DNA of 22,309 nt from JANRLJ01 sp034437895 (GTDB lineage: Bacteria > Chloroflexota > Anaerolineae > Aggregatilineales > Phototrophicaceae). The DNA is taken from contig DAOTTO010000198.1 in assembly GCA_034437895.1 (NCBI GenBank), forward strand, positions 1 to 22,309. Direction: 5' to 3'. The position numbers were made by a program, and so were the translations under genes. Positions 15,041 through 22,309 of this stretch are shown here, piece by piece; the stretch's first letter is position 1; every line of letters begins with the position of its first letter. The notes below the pieces were generated by a model. It searched no databases, was not told where the DNA came from, and saw only the letters and a program-made list of their open reading frames with translations.

Positions 15041-15544
15041 TCATTCACTTGAACGCAAAGTCGCCATAATGACCAAATCTGCCCACACGAAAAATGCTCG
15101 ATCATGGGTGTTATACAAAAGGCGCGTCCGCAGCGGCAGCCGCAGCCACATATAGGCCAAGCGCCGCCGTTCCTCTCGTGTGGTACGCTCACGCAGTTCA
15201 TTATACCAAAAGGGCAGCGCTGGCAGCGAAAGGCGGATATTCTTAACTTCGGGCGAAAGCCGTGTATAAAAATAACCACTCGCCGCCAAAAGCGCCCCTA
15301 AAATTTCCCACCGTGAAGGAATGTAGATGAGGCCGGAAAACACCCCACGCAAACTGAAGGTAAGTACGCCACTCCAAAATAAGGCGCGAGGCGTAATATA
15401 AAAATTATCCTCAGCATCCCCATATTTCTCAAAAAGATTCAGCAACGGCCCCTTGTGGATTCCTGTAACGATCATCGCCAACCGTGCAAGCATTATCACG
15501 CTAAGCAAAAAGAGCGGCAGTGTAAAAAAGAGTGGTGAGGGCAT
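15041..15544 (-). CDS. Unknown membrane protein in radical SAM/methyltransferase unit
   Basis: The protein is 167 aa. A hydrophobic N-terminal helix (about 5-27) is followed by two more hydrophobic stretches near 54-72 and 79-92. A basic C-terminal half contains LRERTTREERRRLAYMWLRL. No family was recognised. It lies 3 nt after the radical SAM stop and 15 nt before the methyltransferase start, so the three genes look co-translated. The basic, aromatic-rich C-terminal half suggests a membrane-surface or scaffold role, but that is speculation. The start at ATG 15544 is the only one compatible with the tight spacing. Confidence 0.7.
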   Translation of the reverse strand: MPSPLFFTLPLFLLSVIMLARLAMIVTGIHKGPLLNLFEKYGDAEDNFYITPRALFWSGVLTFSLRGVFSGLIYIPSRWEILGALLAASGYFYTRLSPEVKNIRLSLPALPFWYNELRERTTREERRRLAYMWLRLPLRTRLLYNTHDRAFFVWADLVIMATLRSSE

Positions 15545-15547
15545 GAT

Positions 15548-16624
15548 TTAAATTCCCAGCAAAGAACGTGGTCCTTTATAGAGTGGGCAAACACAGCGTT
15601 CACATTCCGGGCGCTGCCCCGTGCGATAAGCGCGGCGCAGGGCTTGGGCGGTATCCGTATTCAATTGTTGTTGTACGGACGAATTTACCACTGTTGCACC
15701 ATTATTTGATTGAATTTTCCCGTAACTCGGCAAGAAATAACAAGGGCGCAAAGTACCATCCACTTCAATTACGGTGCTAAAATGTGGGGCATTGCAACGA
15801 GGACGTTGAAAATCCCCCTCGCCATTCAGGGCTTTAAAATAATCGGCCAATATCCGGCGCAATTTTTGGGGAGATTCTGTCAATCGTCCCGACGCAAATT
15901 CAGCAGCAAAACGCACTTCCACCTCATCCAAAATTTGCGTCAATTCATCAACGTCATCTTTCGAGAGCGCATTCGATTGATCAGGTGCGGGAATTTGTGT
16001 CAGTGGCATCAATGAGGCATCCGCTGTAAAGCGCGGCCCGAAAGCAAATTCATTACTCACATCCACCGCCAAAAAACTAATTTGATTGACATCAGATGAT
16101 CGGGCGGCTTCGATAATCTGTGGGATTTCGCGGAAATTCATCCGCTGCACGGTTGTGCGTGTCGTTACGGGTAATCCGCGCTCACGTACCGCGCAAATAC
16201 CTTCTAGCACCAAGTCAAAAGCATCAACCCCCCGAATTGCGTCATAAGTGGCGGCTGTCCCTCCGTCGAGGCTAACGATGACCTCATCAACATTGCCAAC
16301 TAAATCATCAGCTTGTTTTCGCAGTAAAAGGCCGTTCGTGAGCAGCATAACGTGAACGCCCTCGTCCCGAAAGCGCCGCGCAATCTGAGGCCAATGAGGA
16401 TGCTGCATGGCTTCCCCACCACTCAGCAACACCCAACGCACTTGTAAATCCGCGCAGGTCGAGGCGATCTGTTCGACCAAATCCCGCCGCATATTCCGAC
16501 GTGGGCTGCGCCAAATATCACACGTTACGCAACGGCTGTTACAGCCGTCGGTTAAATAGAGGACAACCAACGGCAGCGTATGAAGTTTATCACCCATCAA
16601 ATTGAGAAGTCGTTTTGCTTTCAT
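15548..16624 (-). CDS. Radical SAM protein with C-terminal Cys-rich (SPASM-like) region
   Basis: The protein is 358 aa from ATG 16624. The radical SAM cluster motif CNSRCVTC (C28, C32, C35; CxxxCxxC) would hold a 4Fe-4S cluster that cleaves SAM. LLSGGEAMQHPHW follows (GGE motif). Near the C-terminus, CNAPHFSTVIEVDGTLRPCY and ECERCVCPLY supply cysteines in a SPASM/twitch-like pattern for an extra cluster. Such enzymes modify peptides, lipids or other small molecules. The start choice: a TTG at 16642 is possible, but a TATAAT box at 16636-16631 overlaps it, so the ATG is preferred. First gene of the three-gene unit. Confidence 0.85.
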   Translation of the reverse strand: MKAKRLLNLMGDKLHTLPLVVLYLTDGCNSRCVTCDIWRSPRRNMRRDLVEQIASTCADLQVRWVLLSGGEAMQHPHWPQIARRFRDEGVHVMLLTNGLLLRKQADDLVGNVDEVIVSLDGGTAATYDAIRGVDAFDLVLEGICAVRERGLPVTTRTTVQRMNFREIPQIIEAARSSDVNQISFLAVDVSNEFAFGPRFTADASLMPLTQIPAPDQSNALSKDDVDELTQILDEVEVRFAAEFASGRLTESPQKLRRILADYFKALNGEGDFQRPRCNAPHFSTVIEVDGTLRPCYFLPSYGKIQSNNGATVVNSSVQQQLNTDTAQALRRAYRTGQRPECERCVCPLYKGPRSLLGI

Positions 16625-16630
16625 GCTTTC

Positions 16631-16636
16631 ATTATA
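16631..16636 (-). promoter_or_regulatory. -10 box giving a possibly leaderless radical SAM transcript
   Basis: TATAAT on the minus strand ends 6 nt before the ATG at 16624, so transcription would begin at or next to the start codon. No SD is present between them. No good -35 box lies 17 bp upstream. Confidence 0.4.
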
Positions 16637-16730
16637 AGTCAAACTAGGCCGCTATGCCGCTTGTAATTGCCGCTTGTAAAAAATTTGTTAAATCAAAAAA
16701 TTGACCTGCACGTTTAAAAGCAGTGATGTG

Positions 16731-16736
16731 TATAAT
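16731..16736 (+). promoter_or_regulatory. Probable -10 box for the Gld-like ABC operon
   Basis: A perfect TATAAT lies 60 bp before the ATPase start. TTGACC at 16701 is 24 bp upstream, too far for a standard spacer. The leader holds CTATAG-GTTCT-CTATAG, a 6-bp hairpin. Confidence 0.4.
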
Positions 16737-16796
16737 AATCCGGTTTTGCTTACCAGCACTATAGGTTCTCTATAGATACCTTCCGGCGGTTCAACT

Positions 16797-17711
16797 ATGA
16801 TCGAAGTCGAAAATCTGAAAAAATCTTATGGGCTTATCGAGGCGCTGCGGGGAATTAGTTTTTCTGTCGGCGCGGGGGAAATCGTCGGGTTGCTCGGCCC
16901 CAATGGGGCGGGGAAATCGACCACGATCAAAATTTTGACAGGCTACATGCACCCGGACGAAGGCAGTGTACAAATCAACGGTTTGGATGTATTGGTGAAT
17001 CCACAAGAGGTTCAAGCGCAAATCGGCTATCTGGCGGAAAACACCCCGCTGTATCCCGAACTTTCCGTACAAGCCTATCTCAAGCTCATGGCGGATTTGC
17101 GCGGCATTCCAGCCAATCAGCAAGTGCCGCTAATTTCCGAAGCCATCCACGCGACAGGTCTGGCAGATTATCGCACCCGCTTGATCTCTCAGCTTAGTAA
17201 AGGACTACGCCAGCGGGTTGGCCTAGCGCAAGCCATCTTGCACAAGCCCAAACTGCTCATTCTGGATGAACCCACCGTCGGGCTTGACCCCACCCAAATT
17301 GTCGAAATTCGTAATCTCATCAAACGCCTTTCGCAGCACAGCACGATTTTGTTTTCATCGCATATTTTGCCAGAAGTTGAGGCCGTTTGTGACCGGGTGA
17401 TTGTCATCATCAACGGCGAAGTGAAGGCGGATGCGCGGCTGGATGAACTCTCGGCAACGGCGAATACTATCCTCGTCTTGCAGGAAACTGCTGAGAGCGT
17501 GGAAACGCAATTAAGCGCTTTAGAGGCAGTCGAAGGCGTAGAGGTTTTCCAGACACGCGATGGCTTTCCGGCCTATCGCATCACCAGTGAGGCCGACATT
17601 GCACCCCTCATCTATGACACCGCCAAAACAAACAACTGGGCGCTGCGCGAACTTCGGCGCGATGTCTTGACCTTAGAGTCGGTCTTTAATCGGCTGGCGA
17701 CGGCTTCTTAA
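16797..17711 (+). CDS. ABC transporter ATP-binding protein (GldA-like)
   Basis: The protein is 304 aa. The ATPase core has Walker A GPNGAGKST (34-42), Q-loop region AQIGYLAENTPLYPELSV, the signature-region variant LSKGLRQRVGLAQA (LSKG in place of LSGG), Walker B LLILDEPTVGLDP and the H-loop SSHIL. A C-terminal ~80-residue extension is typical of ABC-2 exporters of the GldA/CcmA type. It would power the fused permease encoded 48 nt downstream. The SD is weak (GGCGG, 9 nt upstream). The LSKG variant is common in this subfamily and is not a sign of inactivity. The substrate is unknown. Confidence 0.93.
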   Translation: MIEVENLKKSYGLIEALRGISFSVGAGEIVGLLGPNGAGKSTTIKILTGYMHPDEGSVQINGLDVLVNPQEVQAQIGYLAENTPLYPELSVQAYLKLMADLRGIPANQQVPLISEAIHATGLADYRTRLISQLSKGLRQRVGLAQAILHKPKLLILDEPTVGLDPTQIVEIRNLIKRLSQHSTILFSSHILPEVEAVCDRVIVIINGEVKADARLDELSATANTILVLQETAESVETQLSALEAVEGVEVFQTRDGFPAYRITSEADIAPLIYDTAKTNNWALRELRRDVLTLESVFNRLATAS

Positions 17712-17759
17712 ACGGCATACTCAATTTTTAACAGACCAAAATAAGGAGACTGTCAGTCT

Positions 17760-20693
17760 ATGAATCAGTCTTTAGCAATTACACGTAAAGAACTCAACAA
17801 CTATTTCGGTTCACCGATGGCGCTGATCTTCGTCGGCGTATTTCTGGTGATTACGCTGTTCACCTTCTTTTGGGTGGATGCCTTCTTCGCACGTGGTTTG
17901 GCGGATGTGCGTCCGTTGTTTCAGGGGATGCCGCTGCTGATGATCTTCTTGATTGGCGCACTCACCATGCGTCAGTGGAGCGAAGAAACACAAACCGGCA
18001 CGTTAGAAATCCTGCTGACGATGCCCGTGAAAATTACGCAGCTTGTCGTCGGCAAATTTTTCGCCGTGCTGCTGCTGGTGGCGGTTGCGCTGCTGATGAC
18101 GTTCTCGCTACCAATCACCGTCGCTATTCTAGGCAATCTTGATCTCGGCCCCGTGATTGGCGGCTATCTGGCGGCGGTCTTGATGGCTTCAGCCTATGTC
18201 GCCATTGGACTGTTTATTTCGTCGCGCACCAGCAACCAAATCGTTGCCTTGATTTTGACCGTAATCGTCTGTGGCCTGTTTTATCTGGTCGGCACGACCA
18301 CCGCCACCGAATTGGTGAATGCCAATATTGGCGAGCTTTTACGCGCCATCGGCACGGGCAGCCGCTTTGAAAGCATCGAGCGTGGTGTCATCGACCTGCG
18401 CGATTTGGTTTATTATGTTTCGCTCACGATTGCCTTTTTGACGCTAAATATCCTTTCATTGGATAGCAAACGTTGGAGCGCTGGCGCACAAACGCAGAGC
18501 TATCGCTTTAACCGTCGGCTGCTGGCGACCCTCATCATCTTAAACTTGGTCGTGTTCAATATTCTGCTGTTTCCGTTTGATCGCATCCGTTTGGATTTAA
18601 CCGCCAGCCAAGAATATACCCTTTCACCCGTCACCCGCGATCTTGTGAGCAACTTGCAAGAGCCGCTGCTGATTCGCGGTTACTTTAGCGAAGAAACCCA
18701 TCCCCTGCTCGCGCCGCTGATTCCACAAGTGCGCGATGTCCTGCGCGAATATCAAATTGCGTCGGGGAACACTATCCAACTAGAGTTCCTCGATCCAATC
18801 ACCGATCCTGAATTGGAAACCGAAGCGAATCAGACTTACGGTATTCAGCCTTCCCCATTGCAATTTTCCGGGCGCGGTGGCACTTCACTCGTGAATGCCT
18901 ATTTAGATATTCTGATTCGCTACGGCGACCAAAGCACCGTCATCAGCCTGTTAGATCTGATTGAAGTGACTGAAGTCGGTGGTACGGTTGATGTGCGTCT
19001 ACGGAATATTGAATATGATTTGACCAGTAACATCCAACGCATCATCTATGGCTTCCAAAGCATTGATGCGATTTTAGCCTCTCTGGACGAGCCTGCCAAA
19101 CTCACACTTTTCGTTACATCAGATACATTGCCGGAACAATTTGCAGAAGCACCAACGCAAATCGCCACAATTGCGGACGAAATCGCCGCAAACTCCGGCG
19201 GCAAGTTGACGTTTGAAACGGTCAATCTATCTGATCCAAATGCAGGCGTAGATCTGAACCAACTTTCGCTTGATTATCAGATCAATCCGATTGCGGTGGA
19301 CATTTTCGCCCAACAAACCTTCTATCTACATATTTTGGTCCAAGCAGGTGATAAAACCCAAGTCATCTACCCAACTGGCGATTTTAGCGAAACCGCAGTG
19401 CGCGAAAGTATTGAATCCAGCCTAAAGCGCTCATCATCTGGCTTTCTTGAAGTAGTTGGCATTTGGCTGCCTTCTAGCGAACCCCAAATCGACCCTATGA
19501 CGGGGCAGCAAACACAAACTTATCAACAGTACAATAATTTTGCCAATGCCTTGAGTGAAAGTTATGAATTGCAACAGGTCAACTTTGCAACTGGGGAAGT
19601 GCCAAGCGATATTGATGCGCTCCTCATCATTGGGCCGCAAAATCTGACCGATATTGACCGCTACGCCATCGACCAGTATTTGATGCGCGGCGGCGCGGTC
19701 TTCGTGGCAGCCGCTAATTATCAACTTGGGGTTGACCAAGCACAAGGCAGTATCGCCTTAATTCCAGTTGAGGGCGGGTTACAGGAAATGCTCGCCAGTT
19801 ACGGCATTACTGTTGACCAGAAATTGGTGCTGGATACCCAAAACTCCCAATTTCCAGTACAGGTACCGCGCAATGTCGGGGGTATGGTCGTCGCCGAAAT
19901 TCAAGCGCTGGATTATCCGCAGTTCGTGAATATCCGCCCCGACGGGATGGACGGCGACAGCCCGATTGTCGCCAGCCTTCCGGCATTAACACTCAATTGG
20001 GTGTCGCCGCTGCTACTGGATGAAACCATAAACGCCGGACGCACCGTTTCCATTTTGGCGCGTTCTACCGATAACGCTTATGTGACGACGGATAGCAGCA
20101 CACAACCCAATACCGACATCTATCCCGAAATCGGTTTCCCGGTAGAAGGTGAACCAGGTTCGCAAGTTCTCGCGGTTGCCATCACAGGTACTTTTTCCAG
20201 CTATTTCGCGGATAAGCCCTCGCCCTTCCCCACCGCTGAGGCCACGCCCGACCCGCTTAATCCACAAGCCCCCCAACCGCCACAGCAGCCCGCCGGTTTC
20301 ATCACGACATCGCCCGATACAGCGCGGTTGATTGTCGTCGGCAGCAGCGAGTTCCTGAACGACAACATCTTCCAATTGGCGAGCAGCCTCAACAGTGATC
20401 GCTCTCCGCAAAACGCGATTGAATTTATGGCGAACAGCGTAGATTGGTTCGTGCAAGACACGGCGTTATCCAGCATCCGTTCACGCGGCACATCAGCACG
20501 ATTGCTTGATCCCCTTACGGAAAATGAACAGAACAATTGGGAAGTGGCGAATTATGCTTTTGCGCTAATTTCGCTGATCGTTCTCGGCCTCATCTGGCAG
20601 TTACGCAAACGCAGCGAACAACCGATGGAACTTGTTTTACCCGATCAACCAACTGTCGCACCCTCGCAGGTCAGCAGTGCTGGGGAGGCTTAA
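17760..20693 (+). CDS. Fused ABC-2 permease / GldG-like extracytoplasmic protein
   Basis: The protein is 977 aa. Residues about 1-240 are an ABC-2 permease of GldF type, with six hydrophobic helices and the conserved stretch MRQWSEETQTGTLEILLTMP after the second helix. A further helix (about 255-275) opens the GldG-like part, marked by RLDLTASQEYTLSPVTRDL near 276-295. A ~640-residue extracytoplasmic domain follows with an ABC_transp_aux-like fold, including DIDALLIIGPQNLTDIDRYA. A Pro/Gln-rich linker and a final C-terminal helix (about 925-950) end the protein. GldF and GldG are separate in Flavobacterium and are fused here. AAGGAGA lies 10 nt upstream of the ATG. The downstream DUF4340 gene starts 3 nt after the stop. 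Confidence 0.88.
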   Translation: MNQSLAITRKELNNYFGSPMALIFVGVFLVITLFTFFWVDAFFARGLADVRPLFQGMPLLMIFLIGALTMRQWSEETQTGTLEILLTMPVKITQLVVGKFFAVLLLVAVALLMTFSLPITVAILGNLDLGPVIGGYLAAVLMASAYVAIGLFISSRTSNQIVALILTVIVCGLFYLVGTTTATELVNANIGELLRAIGTGSRFESIERGVIDLRDLVYYVSLTIAFLTLNILSLDSKRWSAGAQTQSYRFNRRLLATLIILNLVVFNILLFPFDRIRLDLTASQEYTLSPVTRDLVSNLQEPLLIRGYFSEETHPLLAPLIPQVRDVLREYQIASGNTIQLEFLDPITDPELETEANQTYGIQPSPLQFSGRGGTSLVNAYLDILIRYGDQSTVISLLDLIEVTEVGGTVDVRLRNIEYDLTSNIQRIIYGFQSIDAILASLDEPAKLTLFVTSDTLPEQFAEAPTQIATIADEIAANSGGKLTFETVNLSDPNAGVDLNQLSLDYQINPIAVDIFAQQTFYLHILVQAGDKTQVIYPTGDFSETAVRESIESSLKRSSSGFLEVVGIWLPSSEPQIDPMTGQQTQTYQQYNNFANALSESYELQQVNFATGEVPSDIDALLIIGPQNLTDIDRYAIDQYLMRGGAVFVAAANYQLGVDQAQGSIALIPVEGGLQEMLASYGITVDQKLVLDTQNSQFPVQVPRNVGGMVVAEIQALDYPQFVNIRPDGMDGDSPIVASLPALTLNWVSPLLLDETINAGRTVSILARSTDNAYVTTDSSTQPNTDIYPEIGFPVEGEPGSQVLAVAITGTFSSYFADKPSPFPTAEATPDPLNPQAPQPPQQPAGFITTSPDTARLIVVGSSEFLNDNIFQLASSLNSDRSPQNAIEFMANSVDWFVQDTALSSIRSRGTSARLLDPLTENEQNNWEVANYAFALISLIVLGLIWQLRKRSEQPMELVLPDQPTVAPSQVSSAGEA

Positions 20694-20696
20694 TCG

Positions 20697-21854
20697 ATGA
20701 AAATCAACTCACGTAACCAAATTCTGACTGTCCTTTTAATCGCACAAATCGTCTTGGCGGCGTTTTTGATCTTCCGTAGCAGCGGCTCATCCAATGCTAC
20801 GGAAGCAGGCGGCTTTTTAGTATCCGACTTCGCGATTGACCAAGTGGACGAAATCACCGTGCGCGATTCACTCAATGAATTGGTTTTCGCCAAAAACACC
20901 GAAGGCAATTGGGTGCTTCGCAGCGGCGGCGATTACCCAATAGATAATGCGAGAATTGCTAGTCTGCTAGGCGCGATTAGCGGCTTACAAGCCAACCGTT
21001 TGATCGCCCAAAATGTCTCCAGCCATAATCGGCTTCAAGTGAGCGATGACAACTTTTCGCGTATCATCCAACTACAAGCAGGAGATCGCACCGACACACT
21101 TTACGTTGGGAGCGCCGCTGGGGCCAATGCCACGCATATGCGCGTTAACGATCAACTTGAAGTGTATTTGACCAGCGGACTCGCCGCCTTTGATATTCCA
21201 ACGGGCGTTACTGCATGGATTGATGCCGTTTATTTCTCTGCGCCGCAGGAAAACATACTTCGCATTAAAGTGGAGAATGGCAACGGCACGTTTGAATTCG
21301 TCAAGCAAAACGATACATGGACGATGCTCAATTTAGAGACGGGAGAGACTTTTAACCCTGACGGAATCAACAGCATCCTCAACCAAGTCAGCAATCTCCG
21401 CATGAATGCGCCGCTCGGTACGGAAGTTCAAGAAAGTTATGGTCTATCTGCGCCAACCGCGACGGTCACAATTACCGTTCAGGAAGAAGACGCCTCTCCA
21501 GACGAAGGCACCCCTGAACCCGCCGCGACAGCCATACCGCAGATCGTCACCAACACTTATGTGCTGCTGATCGGTAGTCAATTAGAAAACAGTGATTTCG
21601 TCGCTAAAATTTCCTCGTCGGATTATTATGTTGCGCTTTCTGTCGGTGCGTCCGGCGTTTTCCGTACCCTGACTCGTGAAGGTGTAGTCATCGTCGCGCC
21701 AGAAGCTACAGATGAAGCCACGCCAGAGGTCACGCTAGAAGTTACCACCGAAGCAACTGCCGAAATTACGGCGGAAGCCACAACCGCACCCATTAGTACG
21801 TTAGAGGCAACACCTAAATCCACTGATACAAGCGAAGCAACCGATACACCGTGA
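20697..21854 (+). CDS. DUF4340 protein, membrane-anchored, repetitive Thr/Glu/Ala tail
   Basis: The protein is 385 aa. One N-terminal helix (about 9-27) anchors it. The extracytoplasmic part has the DUF4340 pattern: ITVRDSLNELVFAKNTEGNW, then LGAISGLQANRLIAQN, then a second WTMLNLETGETFNPDGINSI repeat of the same fold. The tail (from about 335) is low-complexity with many EATPE/VTTEAT units. GGGGAGG in the end of the preceding gene serves as SD. DUF4340 proteins accompany GldG-type permeases as accessory factors of unknown job. The TGA at 21852-21854 coincides with the presumed end of an IS200/IS605 element, so the natural C-terminus may have been cut or altered. Confidence 0.88.
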   Translation: MKINSRNQILTVLLIAQIVLAAFLIFRSSGSSNATEAGGFLVSDFAIDQVDEITVRDSLNELVFAKNTEGNWVLRSGGDYPIDNARIASLLGAISGLQANRLIAQNVSSHNRLQVSDDNFSRIIQLQAGDRTDTLYVGSAAGANATHMRVNDQLEVYLTSGLAAFDIPTGVTAWIDAVYFSAPQENILRIKVENGNGTFEFVKQNDTWTMLNLETGETFNPDGINSILNQVSNLRMNAPLGTEVQESYGLSAPTATVTITVQEEDASPDEGTPEPAATAIPQIVTNTYVLLIGSQLENSDFVAKISSSDYYVALSVGASGVFRTLTREGVVIVAPEATDEATPEVTLEVTTEATAEITAEATTAPISTLEATPKSTDTSEATDTP

Positions 21855-22010
21855 CATACTCCCCACGCCTAAAGGCAGGGGCTTCTGACGTGAACGCCGG
21901 ATGCCATGCTTGACGCAGGGACTTCCACCGACTGAGACAGTATGAGGCGATGCCCCGCCTCAAGAATGTTGATCGCCGCGTTGTGATCCCGATCTAATAC
22001 TAGACTGCAA
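21851..22010 (-). ncRNA. Candidate omega-RNA (reRNA) scaffold, approximate limits
   Basis: In TnpB systems the guide RNA overlaps the tnpB 3' end and runs through the right end into flanking DNA. Here two hairpins are visible: GAGGCG/CGCCTC (21944-21949 with 21956-21961) and the right-end hairpin at 21861-21881. The guide would then be copied from the end of the DUF4340 gene, beginning GGTGTATCGG on the minus strand. The 5' limit is not visible. Confidence 0.4.
21861..21881 (-). repeat. IS200/IS605 right-end hairpin
   Basis: On the minus strand CCCC and GCC pair with GGC and GGGG around the loop TTTA, with an unpaired T. This is the imperfect palindrome recognised by Y1 transposases at the right end of such elements. 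It overlaps the tnpB stop codon (21869-21871). Confidence 0.75.
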
Positions 22011-22309
22011 CGCTCACAGCAAAAAGTGCGGTCTTGCAGTTCTAGCTTTTGACAATGACCACAGCTTGAACATTTCTGCGTTGTCCGTTCCCAACGGTCA
22101 ATGATGATGACCCGCTTGCCGCGCTTTATCGCTACCCACTGCGCGATCTTGAAGAACTGCGCGAAACTCAGATCGCTGATTTTTTACCCCACAACCGCTT
22201 CATGCCGTCCATGTTGAGGTCTTCAAACACCACAACAGCGTAGTGGTCAAACAGGTCATGAGCAAGTTGGAAGTGGAAATCGCGCCGCTTGTCGGCAATG
22301 CGGATGTGA
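21869..22309 (-). pseudogene. tnpB: TnpB (RNA-guided nuclease) C-terminal part, frameshifted
   Basis: Two reading frames together give a TnpB C-terminal region. The first frame (22309 to about 22186) has YAVVVFEDLNMDGMKRLWG, whose Glu is the RuvC-II catalytic position. It reaches a stop just after an A6 run (plus-strand T6, 22180-22185). Shifting by -1 restores ISDLSFAQFFKIAQWVA, the zinc finger CSSCG...CERC, and LDRDHNAAINIL with the RuvC-III Asp. The frame ends at TAG 21871-21869. So both visible catalytic acids and all four zinc Cys are kept. It is a mutation, a sequencing slip in a homopolymer, or slippage. The N-terminal half is outside the window. Confidence 0.85.

Larger units (their letters stand above)
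21851..22309 (-). mobile_element. IS200/IS605-family element, right end and 3' half of tnpB
   Basis: The segment contains the tnpB 3' part and the family's right-end hairpin (21861-21881). The outer boundary is placed at the TCAC tetranucleotide (plus-strand 21851-21854) by analogy with cleavage tetranucleotides such as TCAA; this is an inference. The left end, any tnpA and the N-terminal half of tnpB lie beyond the window. Confidence 0.75.

Noticed and set aside
20013..20456. 147-codon minus-strand ORF
   Set aside because: It is a shadow of the fused permease/GldG-like gene, Arg/Gly-rich with no motif.
1..22309. CRISPR arrays, rRNA and tRNA genes
   Set aside because: No regularly spaced direct repeats of CRISPR size and no recognisable rRNA or tRNA sequence were seen on either strand.

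Overview
The window reads as bacterial chromosome of moderate GC content, most likely from the Chloroflexota (Anaerolineae-like). That placement is an inference. It rests on the gene mix: a PadR/HAAS pair, a DUF6326-type membrane protein, a fused GldF-GldG-like permease followed by a DUF4340 protein, and an IS200/IS605 TnpB remnant beside a complete kdpFABCDE locus. No rRNA or tRNA gene is visible that would fix the taxonomy.

Layout. (1) 1-1855, minus strand: a parA-parB type pair with overlapping stop and start codons; the ParB-like gene runs off the left edge. (2) 1874-2221: no conventional gene. It holds a compact plus-strand candidate transcription unit with a promoter-like element, an SD, an 18-codon ORF, a long dyad and a strong intrinsic terminator. 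(3) 2222-5027, minus: a PadR regulator, a HAAS-domain membrane protein, a four-helix membrane protein and an MDR-family oxidoreductase. A sigma70-like promoter that overlaps two matching operator dyads precedes padR. (4) 5100-5518: two terminator-like hairpins flank the decayed remains of a VOC/glyoxalase gene. (5) 5519-13444, minus: the complete potassium-uptake operon kdpF-A-B-C-D-E, including the 29-codon kdpF. A helically phased repeat array precedes it, and a 14-bp hairpin separates the transporter genes from the sensor genes. (6) 13586-14346, plus: two small unknown membrane proteins; the first is divergent from kdp and shares its control region. (7) 14348-16624, minus: a tight three-gene unit of a methyltransferase, an unknown membrane protein and a radical SAM protein whose first Cys cluster is intact. 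(8) 16731-21854, plus: an ABC ATPase, a fused permease/GldG-like protein and a DUF4340 protein, forming a Gld-like exporter cluster. (9) 21851-22309, minus: the 3' part of an IS200/IS605-family tnpB with a frameshift in an A6 run. The element's right end abuts, and may supply, the stop codon of the DUF4340 gene.

How it works together. KdpFABC is a high-affinity K+ pump. KdpD senses K+ limitation or turgor and phosphorylates KdpE, which would bind the phased repeats upstream of kdpF. PadR probably represses its own operon, and HAAS proteins are typical partners of PadR regulators. The Gld-like cluster encodes one ATPase, one permease with a large extracytoplasmic domain and one anchored accessory protein; its substrate is unknown. 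The radical SAM/methyltransferase unit looks biosynthetic, but its product cannot be named.
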